Shown here: piece after piece, positions 8,862 to 17,637 of the stretch
Layout of the letters: each line of letters opens with the position of its first letter
How positions within the stretch are numbered: position 1 is the stretch's first letter
NCBI RefSeq assembly: GCF_050948215.1
Contig: NW_027489017.1
Location: 62,001-126,000 of the forward strand
Source of the DNA: Halictus rubicundus
Taxonomy: Eukaryota > Arthropoda > Insecta > Hymenoptera > Halictidae
Reading direction: 5' to 3'
Length of the DNA: 64,000 bases
The notes under the pieces: model-generated
Seen by the model: only the letters and a program-made list of their open reading frames with translations
Told to the model about the DNA's origin: nothing
Database searches by the model: none
Made by a program: the position numbers and the translations under genes

Positions 8862-11444
8862 GAGCCCCTTAGTCGACAAGTGGCATAAGTCCAAAATTAC
8901 GAAAAATGGGGTTTTTACAGAAATAGTAAGTATTAAGAATACTTGTTTTATTTAACACATTAATTTGTGTATACTTTGTTTTATGCTAATAAAAAATAAG
9001 ATTCAATTTTACATCCTAAATAAAGTGACTGTAACAATATCTTGAATAATGGCATAAGTCCAATCTCTTGGACTTACTCCGTTATTCCACGGAACATATG
9101 GACTTACTCTACTGTTACATTCGATTAAAGGAAACTGGTATATGTACACGCGACAATCGTTTCGTATTTACTAAAACCGACGAGGGTCATTCATGTTTAC
9201 ATTAACTTCTAGAACTGTTTAGTATCTTATTAGCTTCCGTATCAGTAACATTCTGATATATTATATTTGCTCGAAATGATTAACGTTAACGCAAATCGTA
9301 CAAAAAGTCGGAAAAGAGTAAGAAATAGTGATGGCTGGGCTGGGAATGTTGCAAAACGACTTCGTAATTCGGGTGCAGAATACGTAAACCGGAACAATAA
9401 TATAGTTCCTGCGAAAAAGTTTGAAAACAAAGACTGTGGATGCCAGAAAAAATGTACAGACAAAGTTGATGGAGAAACACGGAAGAATCACTTCTATAAT
9501 TTTTGGAAAATAGGATCCTTTAACACACAAAATGCATATCTTTGTGGACTTATACATAGTGTACCTATAAAAAGAAGACGACCACGAGATGAAAGTAGAT
9601 GTATGAAAAGTAGCAGTAACGTATACTGTTTACCCAATATTGGTGACTCTACCAGTGTTGTATGTAAGAAGTATTTTTTGCAAACTTTTGGTGTCAGTGA
9701 GGGACGCGTGAACAGAGCTATAATAAAACATGCAGAAGGTGAAACTGTTGGAAATGACAATAGAGGTAAAGCAGCAAATCCGCGTAAACTTAGCGAAGAT
9801 ACTATTAAAAATGTTTCTGATCATATTCAAAGTTTTCCTGCTAATGTATCTCATTACACACGTGAACACAATCCAAACCGACAGTATCTAAATGAAAATC
9901 TCAATATTCATAAAATGTATATATTGTCTAAAGAAAAATGCTCTGGATTAAACATACTATCAGTAAAAGAGCACATGTATCGAGATATATTTAATACGCG
10001 TTTTAATCTACATTTTAAAGCACCGCGGAAAGACAGATGCAAGAAATGTGATGAATATAAAATTAAACTAGATGCAGTAAGTAGTGACCAAGAAGTTATT
10101 AAAAAACTTGAAGAAGAAGATGAGTTACATTTACGAAAAGCAGAAGCAGCACGTAATTCTATGAAAGAGGATATAAAAAATGCAAAGTGTTCAAATAATA
10201 TTTATGTACGTAGTATCGATTTACAGAAAGCATTACCATTTCCAATATTAACAGTTTCTGATGCGTACTATAAGAGAAATATGTATTGTTATAATCTCGG
10301 TATTCACGACTTACGTGAAAATAAAGGATACTTTTATGTTTGGGATGAAACATTAGCATCCAGAGGATCACAAGAAATAGCATCATGTTTAGTTAAACAT
10401 ATTAAATCTGTTGCTGGTTATAAAGATAAGATAATTATTTATAGTGATTCTTGTACTGGACAAAATCGTAATATAAAAATAGCTTTGTCTCTGTTAAAAT
10501 TAGTGCAAAGTGATGATATTGCAGCGAAGATTATAGAACAGAAATTCTTAATATCAGGACATTCGTTTTTACCGAATGATTCAGATTTTGGATGTGTTGA
10601 ATCTGCAGCACGCCATACATCTATTTACATCCATGAAGATTGGTATCGATGTATGAAAACTGCTCGACATTCCAACAAGTTTGTGGTTTATGAAATGAAA
10701 AGAAACGAATTTTTTTCAACTAAACAGCTAGAACGGTCAATAACAAAGCGTAAGAAAAATACATTACGACAAACTGTAAATTGGTTCACCATTCAGTGGT
10801 TACACTATGAACGCGGAAAACAGTTTGATATTTTTTATAAAACTACGATTTCTGTGGATGTTAAGTATGAAATATTAAATATTCAGCGTGCTCGGTGTGG
10901 CAGGCCATTGCAGTTAAAAAATATAACGCAGGAAAATTTATATCCATCTGTGCGTCCTGTTTCTGAGGCCAAAAAGAAGGACATGATAGATTTGCTGAAA
11001 TTTATCCCTCCAGTTCATCATGCATTTTTTCAAGCATTAAAGACCAGTACAATTGAAGAGACTGGTGAAGAATCCAGCAACGAATAAATTTCTTTAATAC
11101 ATAATATACAGTAAACTTGTAGTGCATTAAAAATGACATTTGTGTAACTTATGATTATGAATACATTAATAGCCATATGGCGTAAGTCACTTTCTCACAC
11201 AAAAGTGGTATCACAATTCAGTACAATAATGGCACTTCATTATTCGTTACCTTACTGTTTGTTTACTATTGAAAACAATATGGATTTTATTTTCAGTTAC
11301 AATGACATGATTACTGTTCTTTCGTTTTATGTGGTTACAATAAAGTTACATTGTGCATTGAATTTTTTGTACGATATTACACGGAAGTCTAATTTCTACA
11401 ATATTAAGAAAAGGGACTTGATTCACTTATCAACTAAGGGGCTC
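8862..11444 (+). mobile_element. Complete DNA transposon, Sola-like (4-bp TSD AAAT)
   Basis: The inverted termini GAGCCCCTTAGTCGACAAGT and the complement of ACTTATCAACTAAGGGGCTC mark the ends. AAAT is duplicated at 8858-8861 and 11445-11448. Subterminal repeats of the form GGCATAAGTCC occur at about 8882 and 9052, with GGACTTACTC copies at 9079 and 9109. A single intact gene (9276-11087) fills the interior. A 4-bp duplication plus this transposase type fits the Sola superfamily best, but the name is an inference. It is inserted inside the TTAA-flanked element. Confidence 0.75.
9276..11087 (+). CDS. Intact transposase-like protein (DUF7869-type RNase H fold)
   Basis: The gene has 603 codons without a break. 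I chose ATG 9276 because the frame upstream offers only TTG. Features in order: a basic N-terminus (residues 1-35); a cysteine cluster CGCQKKC (54-60); a conserved FYNFWKIGSFNTQNAYLCG block (about 73-91); YLNENLNIHKMYILS (about 204-218); CKKC (255-258); a charged coiled segment (270-302); then the putative catalytic core. The core has D315 (RSIDLQKALPFP), W356 (YFYVWDETLASRGSQEIASC), D391 (IIIYSDSCTGQNRN) and GHSFLPNDSDFGCVE (428-442). This architecture is a known, widespread insect protein family tied to transposons. Role as the element's transposase is inferred from its sole occupancy between inverted ends. It could be active. Confidence 0.8.
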   Translation: MINVNANRTKSRKRVRNSDGWAGNVAKRLRNSGAEYVNRNNNIVPAKKFENKDCGCQKKCTDKVDGETRKNHFYNFWKIGSFNTQNAYLCGLIHSVPIKRRRPRDESRCMKSSSNVYCLPNIGDSTSVVCKKYFLQTFGVSEGRVNRAIIKHAEGETVGNDNRGKAANPRKLSEDTIKNVSDHIQSFPANVSHYTREHNPNRQYLNENLNIHKMYILSKEKCSGLNILSVKEHMYRDIFNTRFNLHFKAPRKDRCKKCDEYKIKLDAVSSDQEVIKKLEEEDELHLRKAEAARNSMKEDIKNAKCSNNIYVRSIDLQKALPFPILTVSDAYYKRNMYCYNLGIHDLRENKGYFYVWDETLASRGSQEIASCLVKHIKSVAGYKDKIIIYSDSCTGQNRNIKIALSLLKLVQSDDIAAKIIEQKFLISGHSFLPNDSDFGCVESAARHTSIYIHEDWYRCMKTARHSNKFVVYEMKRNEFFSTKQLERSITKRKKNTLRQTVNWFTIQWLHYERGKQFDIFYKTTISVDVKYEILNIQRARCGRPLQLKNITQENLYPSVRPVSEAKKKDMIDLLKFIPPVHHAFFQALKTSTIEETGEESSNE

Positions 11445-11584
11445 AAATGACTATATCACAGGTATTTACATTCCGGCTAGTATTGCAACTGTTTTCGAAC
11501 ATCATTCTTGTCTGTTTACCGCGCATTGACCCCTATCGCTTGGGCCCGGATTTCGTCGTGCTAAATGGCACGGGAAGTGGTTAA

Positions 11585-11922
11585 TCATCAAGAAAGACCA
11601 TGTACACAATTCTAATAAACACTGACATCGATCTATCGATCGGTTCGGAGCGCCGCCGTCCCCACACAGTGCCCCCCGTTCCCCGCGAACGCCCCGGGTG
11701 GGCGGCTGCTCGCGGGGCGACGAGGGAAGTGGGCGCGTGGATCGACGCGCTTCGCCGATCGCTCAGTTCGTCTATTCACACCGCAAACGATATCGGTTAT
11801 TGAACACCCGTCTTCTCCCCGTTTTTTCGGTAATCGTTCGTCGTGCGAACTCGGTATCTTTTATATCTTAGATGGTCGGTAACGTTCCAACTTGGAAACG
11901 CCCGAGAATCTAAAACGCACCC

Positions 11923-11936
<14 letters not shown>
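11585..11936. other. GC-rich non-coding island
   Basis: About 11640-11780 is CpG-rich (CCCGCGAACGCCCCGGGTGG), unlike its surroundings. The open frames are short and without recognisable family. It could be a promoter island or an LTR piece. No splice or promoter evidence decides this. Confidence 0.4.
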
Positions 11937-11978
<42 letters not shown>

Positions 11979-12619
11979 GCACGCACGCACGCACGCACAC
12001 GCACACGCACACGCACACGCGCACGCGCACGCGCACGCGCACGCGCACGCGCACACGCGCACGCGCACGCGCACACGCACACGCACACGCACACGCACAC
12101 GCACACGCACACGCACACGCACACGCACACGCACACGCACACGCACACGCACACGCACACGCACACGCACACGCACACGCACACGCACACGCACACGCAC
12201 ACGCACACGCACACGCACACGCACACGCACACGCACACGCACACGCACACGCACACGCACACGCACACGCACACGCACACGCACACGCACACGCACACGC
12301 ACACGCACACGCACACGCACACGCACACGCACACGCACACGCACACGCACACGCACACGCACACGCACACGCACACGCACACGCACACGCACACGCACAC
12401 GCACACGCACACGCACACGCACACGCACACGCACACGCACACGCACACGCACACGCACACGCACACGCACACGCACACGCACACGCACACGCACACGCAC
12501 ACGCACACGCACACGCACACGCACACGCACACGCACACGCACACGCACACGCACACGCACACGCACACGCACACGCACACGCACACGCACACGCACACGC
12601 ACACGCACACGCACACGCA
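11937..12619. repeat. Microsatellite: CA, CGCA and then a pure CACACG-type hexamer array
   Basis: The order is (CA)n at 11937-11973, (CGCA)n to about 11999, mixed GCACAC/GCGCAC to about 12071, then perfect GCACAC hexamers from about 12072 to 12618 (about 91 units). Long open frames of His-Thr, His-Ala, Val-Cys or Val-Arg on both strands are artefacts of the repeat. Confidence 0.97.
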
Positions 12620-13317
12620 TACTTAAATTTAAAACACATACATACACATAACACACACTCTCATTATTGTAAATTTAAAACATTATTTTTTATAATATAC
12701 TTATTGATTTACAGATCTTAGAGTAATAACTATTATTTTTCCTACAAGCCAAAATTCCTTTCCCTGCAAAATTAAAGAACCCACTACGGAAAGACGTAAC
12801 AATAGTCAAGTCGGTGTACTTAATCCATATAAAAAACCCAATTGAAATTCCTTCATTTACCGTCCCCGAACGCGTACTGAAGTTACTGACAAACATTTCA
12901 TAATTTCCTCGCTAAAGGTCTCGTGAAGGTCAACATATTGAACCTCGTTGGATTCGTTTTTTTATAAGCTATAAGACTGTTGTTGTGAAAATATGCATCC
13001 CCATTTATAAAAAAATACAGTGGCCTTGAAATCTCGAGAAAGATGACCTTGAGAAAAAATTCGGCCCATCACAGTATTGGCGCCTTCGAACAGAATGTTT
13101 TCTCCCACTGATATTTTTTCTATCATACTGTTATGCGAGACTGCCATTAATACTGATCTATTCTGACTCACGGGCCTTCTCATAGACTAGACGAAGGCAA
13201 ATTACTCACCGGTACACAGATTCCAAAGTCCAATCTTGTGAAAACTCCGACTTCCACGTCATTCCCTATCTCTAAGGGCTAGCGTCATCCACTCCCCACG
13301 AAACTTCCATAGTTAGA
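12620..13317. other. Non-coding, nothing recognised
   Basis: AT-rich sequence with a few short open frames. The largest (12962-13183, minus) has no recognisable motif. I see no repeat ends or splice pairs. Confidence 0.4.
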
Positions 13318-13538
13318 TGTATCCTTACACAAGGCCCTGCGAAAGGGCGCGCAGACAGAGAAGAAGAAGTTACAAGTAACCAGTCAGTCGACCCGTGTGC
13401 TATCGAGTTATTCGTCGTATACAAAATTGCTTTTTATCTTTGCTTGGCGATCTATTCCAAAATAAACCTAAGTTGTGCTGGAAGACTTTGGAGTTTATTC
13501 GAAGATTCTCTTCATTTACCCCTTCCTGCGGCATAACA
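13318..13538 (-). mobile_element. Candidate LTR of a Gypsy element
   Basis: On the minus strand this reads TGTTATGCCGCAGGAAGGGG at one end and ...TAAGGATACA at the other, TG...CA ends 221 bp apart. It lies just downstream (minus strand) of a Gypsy pol tail, where a 3' LTR belongs. No second LTR and no target duplication were found. An alternative start just after the purine run AGGAAGGGG is possible. Confidence 0.4.
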
Positions 13539-13668
13539 ATACAATATAAGCGATATATTTAAGGTGGTCAAGTTACGTGAAATATGTACCCTGTAGAAGA
13601 ACGCGGAAAGAGACAAAATAAGAAAGAACGATATATATGTACATGAACATGTCTAAAACGCATACGAA

Positions 13669-13884
13669 CTAACGCAGGCCTGCTTGATAACGCTCAGGAA
13701 AATGTACGCGCCTACCAGAACGGGTAACCCGATGTTCCGTATTCGGTGCCTCCGTAACAACGTTTGCTCTAGGTATATCTAAACACGGTATAATGACAGG
13801 CTCTGAGACATCGTCTTCCGCAAGGATATAGGCGGACTTTAACCGGTCAATGGTCACGGTACTAATACGGTATAAACTTTTATA
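13669..13884 (-). pseudogene. Gypsy (Ty3) polyprotein C-terminal fragment
   Basis: The minus-strand frame reads LYRISTVTIDRLKSAYILAE at the start and ends VTRSGRRVHFPERYQAG. Both are hallmarks of the tail after integrase in Ty3/Gypsy polyproteins (a V.VDRLKPA-type block, then TRSGR.V..P.RY). Everything upstream (protease, RT, integrase) is missing: the frame is cut off at about 13885, where a hAT remnant begins. It was part of a retrotransposon and is not functional now. Confidence 0.75.
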
Positions 13885-13894
13885 AAGTGAAACG

Positions 13895-14188
13895 TTACGC
13901 TTTTGTTTTGAAAGGACTTCTTAAGAAGCATAATGCGTCTAATATAGAATCAGACAATCTACTTATTTTTTTTTGTAACAAAATCTGTAGCCGTAGAGAA
14001 ATTTCTTTTATTTTATGTGCATGTTGGCTTTATAGTATACAGAACATCCAAAAGTTGCTGAAGATTGGGTGTCCTTTTTTCAGTGGACTCAAAAATTTGT
14101 AATTCCTTTGTTAGAGTCCGAAATTTATTCTCTTCTGCCGCTACACTCTTGACACTGAATTCTTGAAGGCTATGAAGGAACAGGGTTA
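13895..14188 (-). pseudogene. hAT transposase C-terminal (dimerisation) fragment, part 3
   Basis: The minus-strand translation includes ELQIFESTEKRTPNLQQLLD, then VLYTIKP, and after a frame break SRLSDSILDALCFLRSPFK. This is the C-terminal dimerisation region of hAT transposases (pattern like SRLSDETLDALCFLR). The usual SVESERAFS segment is garbled, and there is an in-frame stop plus a frameshift near 13955. The stop is TAA at 13895-13897. It is continuous with part 2 (14791-14947) once the LTR at 14189-14790 is removed. Confidence 0.7.
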
Positions 14189-14790
14189 TGTAAGGCGGGT
14201 GCCTTAGAATAAGTGTTCAAATCAGGTGTACGTGACTGAGTCGTTTATTTATTATGGAGTGATGTCGCGAGAGCGTCCGGAGTGGTTCAACAAGAACGGC
14301 GATTAGCTTCGACTCGCGATTGAACTTGGACTACGATTTAGCAGCGACCGGACTGCGACTAGACTCTAAGTGACTCGGCGGAGAATCGAGACTGCGTTGA
14401 CTCGTGACTGACTTCGTGACTGAACATCTCGCGTCGGTAGTCTCTGCCTTATATTCTTAAAAATGCTTGTCGGCTGATTGGTGGAAGTCCTTGCGAGGAA
14501 CGTGACTGCTGGCTTATGTCAACGGGCCCAGCTTTCCCGGGTGATAGAAACCAGGCACGCGTCGCTGGGACACTCTAGGCTGGAGACCCTTCGACTACCC
14601 AAAATTTATGGTGTCCACTTGCGCTATTGAGTTCGTCGGTAGGAACTACAAGGACACATCTGTCCGCTAAGTGGCCAAAAACGTTAAAGACGTTTTCTCA
14701 CAAATAGCGTCTTATGCTGTGTAAACCATAAATCTTTCTTGGTGCTGGTGCGCTGAAGATTTATCTTCCGGCGCCCAGCTAGCCGCTACA
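14189..14790 (-). mobile_element. Solo LTR inserted in a hAT remnant
   Basis: Its ends are TGTAAGGCGGG and GCCGCTACA (TGTA...TACA), 602 bp apart. It interrupts hAT coding sequence whose two sides rejoin in sense. On the minus strand a TATA-like segment (TTAAGAATATAAGG, near 14455) precedes an AATAAATAAA signal (near 14250), as expected for U3-R. The flanks are GTTA and GCTA, an imperfect 4-bp duplication. No internal retroelement sequence is attached. Confidence 0.6.
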
Positions 14791-14947
14791 GCTATTTGCA
14801 ATTTCTAATTCTAACTGTTTTTCCAATGATAGTTTCTCATTCTGAGAATCTGAAAGTTTTTCACTATATTTATAAGAATCATTGTTATATTTTCCAAAAA
14901 GTTTGCTTAGAATCTGTTTTGCCATTTTATACATGTTAGCGCCAATA
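14791..14947 (-). pseudogene. hAT transposase fragment, part 2
   Basis: The minus frame reads ANMYKMAKQILSKLFGKYNN and then LSLEKQLELEIANS. This is a charged linker typical of the region before the hAT dimerisation domain. It is cut by the LTR at 14790 and by a GC-rich insert at about 14948. On its own it would be unassignable; the call depends on its position between parts 1 and 3. Confidence 0.55.
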
Positions 14948-15240
14948 TGTTTCGGGCCCAATCAGGGACGGCTGCCGATGCTTTGAGCGGCGACCTCTGA
15001 GAGTCAGCTGATGCCTTGAGCGGCGACCTCTGAGAGTCGGCCGACGCTTTGAAATAGGTGACAGAGACACCGATCCCTAATTGCCGATTGCCGACGCTAC
15101 CGTTGACGCGACGTCATCGGTGACGTGTCGGATGAAGAAACAATCGAGATGATTTCGGGGCGGATCTGGCCACGGAGTGGGGAAGGCAAGCATGCCTTCC
15201 GGTAAGAGGACTGTGGGAGACCGCTCGGCACTTACCCCAG
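14948..15240. repeat. GC-rich insert with ~32-bp tandem repeats
   Basis: GCTTTGAGCGGCGACCTCTG recurs in tandem at about 14979 and 15012, with a partial third copy near 15045. It separates hAT parts 1 and 2. The ends (TGTTTCGGGCCC and GGTTTCGATAGA) hint at an LTR or small element, but no target duplication is clear. Confidence 0.45.
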
Positions 15241-15590
15241 AACCGCTGGACGATACGGGTTTCGATAGACCTCTTTGACATACATATCTGCCTTGGATGT
15301 TAAATAAAAAAATGTATCTTTTGAATCTTTTTGCAAAGATTCTGGATTATGCAGATATTTTATAACGGATACAACAATCTTGTCTCTTCTTTTAAATATT
15401 TCTTCTTTAATAAGAACAAGAAACTTATTACTCGATTCAGTATTCAGTTTTTCTAAAGTTTTATATAAGAATTTAAGAGAATTTAAGAATTTATATGTTA
15501 TAAAATAAATGAGATTCATAAGAATTTTCCTAGATTTAAATTTCTCGAGAAATGAGAAATAATAAATTATAATTGTAGATTTGATGCTTT
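15241..15590 (-). pseudogene. hAT transposase fragment, part 1
   Basis: The minus frame includes FLVLIKEEIFKRRDKIVVSV and IKYLHNPESLQKDSKDTFFY. It lies in the right order and orientation to precede parts 2 and 3, giving one broken hAT gene spanning 15590-13895. The N-terminal BED finger and first catalytic Asp are absent: the frame is fused upstream to a Penelope-like terminal repeat. Decayed, not functional. Confidence 0.5.
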
Positions 15591-15780
15591 CACGGCCTGG
15601 AATGTACACATGATTAGTGGCTTTCGGGAGAGAGCCGTGTCCAAAAGGAATTTGTACCCAACGTTTCGCCATCATTGCAGCTGGCTTCATCAGGGGTGAA
15701 GACACTCTGATACTGGCGAGTTTCAAGGAAAACTGAATTTATATAGGGCTGGTCAATGTTCCGGAACGGTGCTCACCAGT
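15591..15780 (-). mobile_element. Penelope-like terminal repeat (pLTR) fragment
   Basis: The plus strand reads CACGGCCTGGAATGTACACA, then GGGAGAGAGCCGTGTCCAAA, then AACGTTTCGCCATCATTGCA and CTTCATCAGGGGTGAAG. This arrangement (ACGGCCTGGAA, GCCGTGTCC, ACGTTTCGCC, CATCAG) matches what I know of Penelope-like retroelement terminal repeats. No reverse transcriptase or GIY-YIG coding sequence is attached. Confidence 0.45.
15637..15705 (-). ncRNA. Hammerhead-ribozyme-like motif
   Basis: The minus strand carries CTGATGA (15687-15693) and GAAAC (15663-15667) separated by a GCCA...TGGC stem II with a 10-base loop. GTGTC (15701-15705) and GACAC (15637-15641) could close stem I. One extra A after CTGATGA departs from the strict core, so self-cleavage is uncertain. 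Penelope-like elements are known to carry such ribozymes. Confidence 0.4.
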
Positions 15781-15993
15781 ACCTTTTAATTGTCCAGCTG
15801 AACAATTTAAAAGAAAACCTCGCATAATCTTCACATACTCGCCGAGCGTCCCATTTGAAATGCACAGGGCACGCTGGAAACCTAAGATTCATACCGTTTG
15901 AAAGTCATAAGAAACCTATGACATACAAACGCGACTGACGTTCAAACGAAAGGAATATCCTTCTCCGATATAATGTTGCACGGAGAAGCGGAC

Positions 15994-16660
15994 AGCGAAG
16001 CTCGAAAGCTGCCGTCGCCGAGGAGTGTGCCACACATTGTCGGCTATATCGGTGTGAGACCAGAAGACCACTACTAATCCAATATAAAAACTTCTTTATT
16101 TTTCGTTATGTTTTTATGAAACTTTTACCAACATATTCGTGGCATTTTTCTGATTAAAATGAAACCAAATATAAAAACCAACAAGCGATAAAAGTTTCGA
16201 ACACAGAGAAGGACAGCGTATGGGAAGGAAAGAACCGCGGAGAGTCGCGGCCGCCGGCACAGATCAAAGCCCGCGTGAGCGCAGGCCTTTAAATGAAAAA
16301 TTTAACTTCTTTATTATTAATTATTTTTTTATGAGACTTTCAACAATATATTTGTGGCATTATTGTGATTAAAATGATGTCAAACGCGATATAATTCGGA
16401 TCACATTTACACTAATTTTCCGTTAATGTAATTGTTATGGGAAGACTTCTATCGTTCATTACCCACGTAAATATCATCGGAATTGCATATATCGTATTTG
16501 GTATCATTTTAATCAGAAAAATGCCACGAATATGTTGGTAGAGGTTTCATAAAAAAATAACGAAAAATAAAGAAGTTTTGTAGTTGGATTAGTAGTGGTC
16601 TTCTGGTCTCACACCGATATAGCCAACAATGTTGTGGCCGCGACGGCTCTCGAGCTTCCG
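15994..16660. repeat. Inverted-repeat element with ~165-bp arms
   Basis: Left arm about 15994-16176 and right arm about 16497-16660 are reverse complements (GGCTATATCGGTGTGAGACC near 16043, its complement near 16605). A third, direct partial copy of the AT part lies at about 16305-16395. It ends in CAAACGCGATATAATT, which recurs at about 40087 and 57685. Non-coding. Confidence 0.65.
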
Positions 16661-17285
16661 CACTCACCGCGGTGGTGTGAGGTTTTCCATTGGCTTGGAA
16701 ACGCAAGGTTGGCACTGGCATACAATGAGATTTCACTGTAATCGTCAAAGGTACTCTGAAAATCATCAGCTGTATCTTACGAATAACGCCTCTCAAATAA
16801 CTTCTCGCCACTAGAGACGTTGAATGCGCTTCGCCGTTACTTCGAGATTCGATAAACCACGGATGACGAATACAAATCGTGAAGAGTATCTTACGGATGA
16901 ACTGTGGTGAATATATATCTGAGAAAAATGAGTACTGTTAGAATATATGTATAAATACATGCTTCCACGTGCGATTGCGCGCGCCGAGTGCGATTGCGCG
17001 CGCAGAGTGAGTGAGAGAGAGAGAACTGAGTGAGAGAGTAATGTTCGGACGAGAGTGTGAAAAACAGAGAGTTGCGATGCCGATGGATGTGGTCTTTTTC
17101 ATGTAACCAATTATGTGCGGTGCTGGTGTTTATGGTATTATTAATAAATCTAATGTATATAAATCTAATAAGTACGAATAAATGATAACTGAAAATTAAA
17201 TTTCAAAATTTTACATAAATTTGTGCACATCTCTGCCAGATGTGTACGAGGACTAACCAGATCTGCGCGGAGCGGAAATACAAAA
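16661..17285. other. Non-coding stretch
   Basis: Nothing recognised. It holds a duplicated GTGCGATTGCGCGCGC motif (about 16970 and 16988) followed by a GAGAGA-rich patch. Confidence 0.4.
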
Positions 17286-17637
17286 TGTTACGTCCCGCGG
17301 TTCGATTCGGGCAGCAGCGCGAATCACAAGGCCGCGGACAAGACGTTAATAATAATTTCAGCTTTTGAGTCCACACGGCGAGTATAACCGTGCCTGACTC
17401 GGAACATGAGACTTTCGGACGCGCGTAATTTAATGTCTGACATTCACCGGACCAGACCCCTTCGGCAGACGCTCTTCAGGCAGTCCCTTTGGCTGACGCT
17501 CGCCGGCTGTGTCGTTTAGGCTTGGTGTTGTCGACGCTGCTTGTCCTGTGGGAGAGGATTCTCCTGGTGCTCGGCGGGCTGATACTGGGCCCTCTCTCGA
17601 AGATGGTCGACAGGAGCCAGCGTGATTCGGGCGGGCG

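Larger units (their letters stand above)
8724..11580. mobile_element. TTAA-flanked (piggyBac-like) element split by a later insertion
   Basis: TTAA lies at 8720-8723 and 11581-11584. The ends inside read CTTCTTCCCGTACTTTAACG on the left and CCACTTCCCGTGCCATTTAG on the right (reverse complement), an imperfect inverted pair. Without the nested 2.6 kb element it would be about 270 bp. The left half holds three copies of a near-palindrome of the form CGAGTCTGACTCG (about 8741, 8788, 8832), two of them with a CAAACGTAAACATCA spacer. These look like transposase-binding subterminal repeats. The superfamily call rests only on TTAA and the CC-type end. Confidence 0.5.

Noticed and set aside
11797..12721. 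Open frames of 240-290 codons on both strands
   Set aside because: They are translations of the CA/CACACG microsatellite (His-Thr, Val-Cys and similar repeats), present in nearly every frame because the repeat contains no stop.
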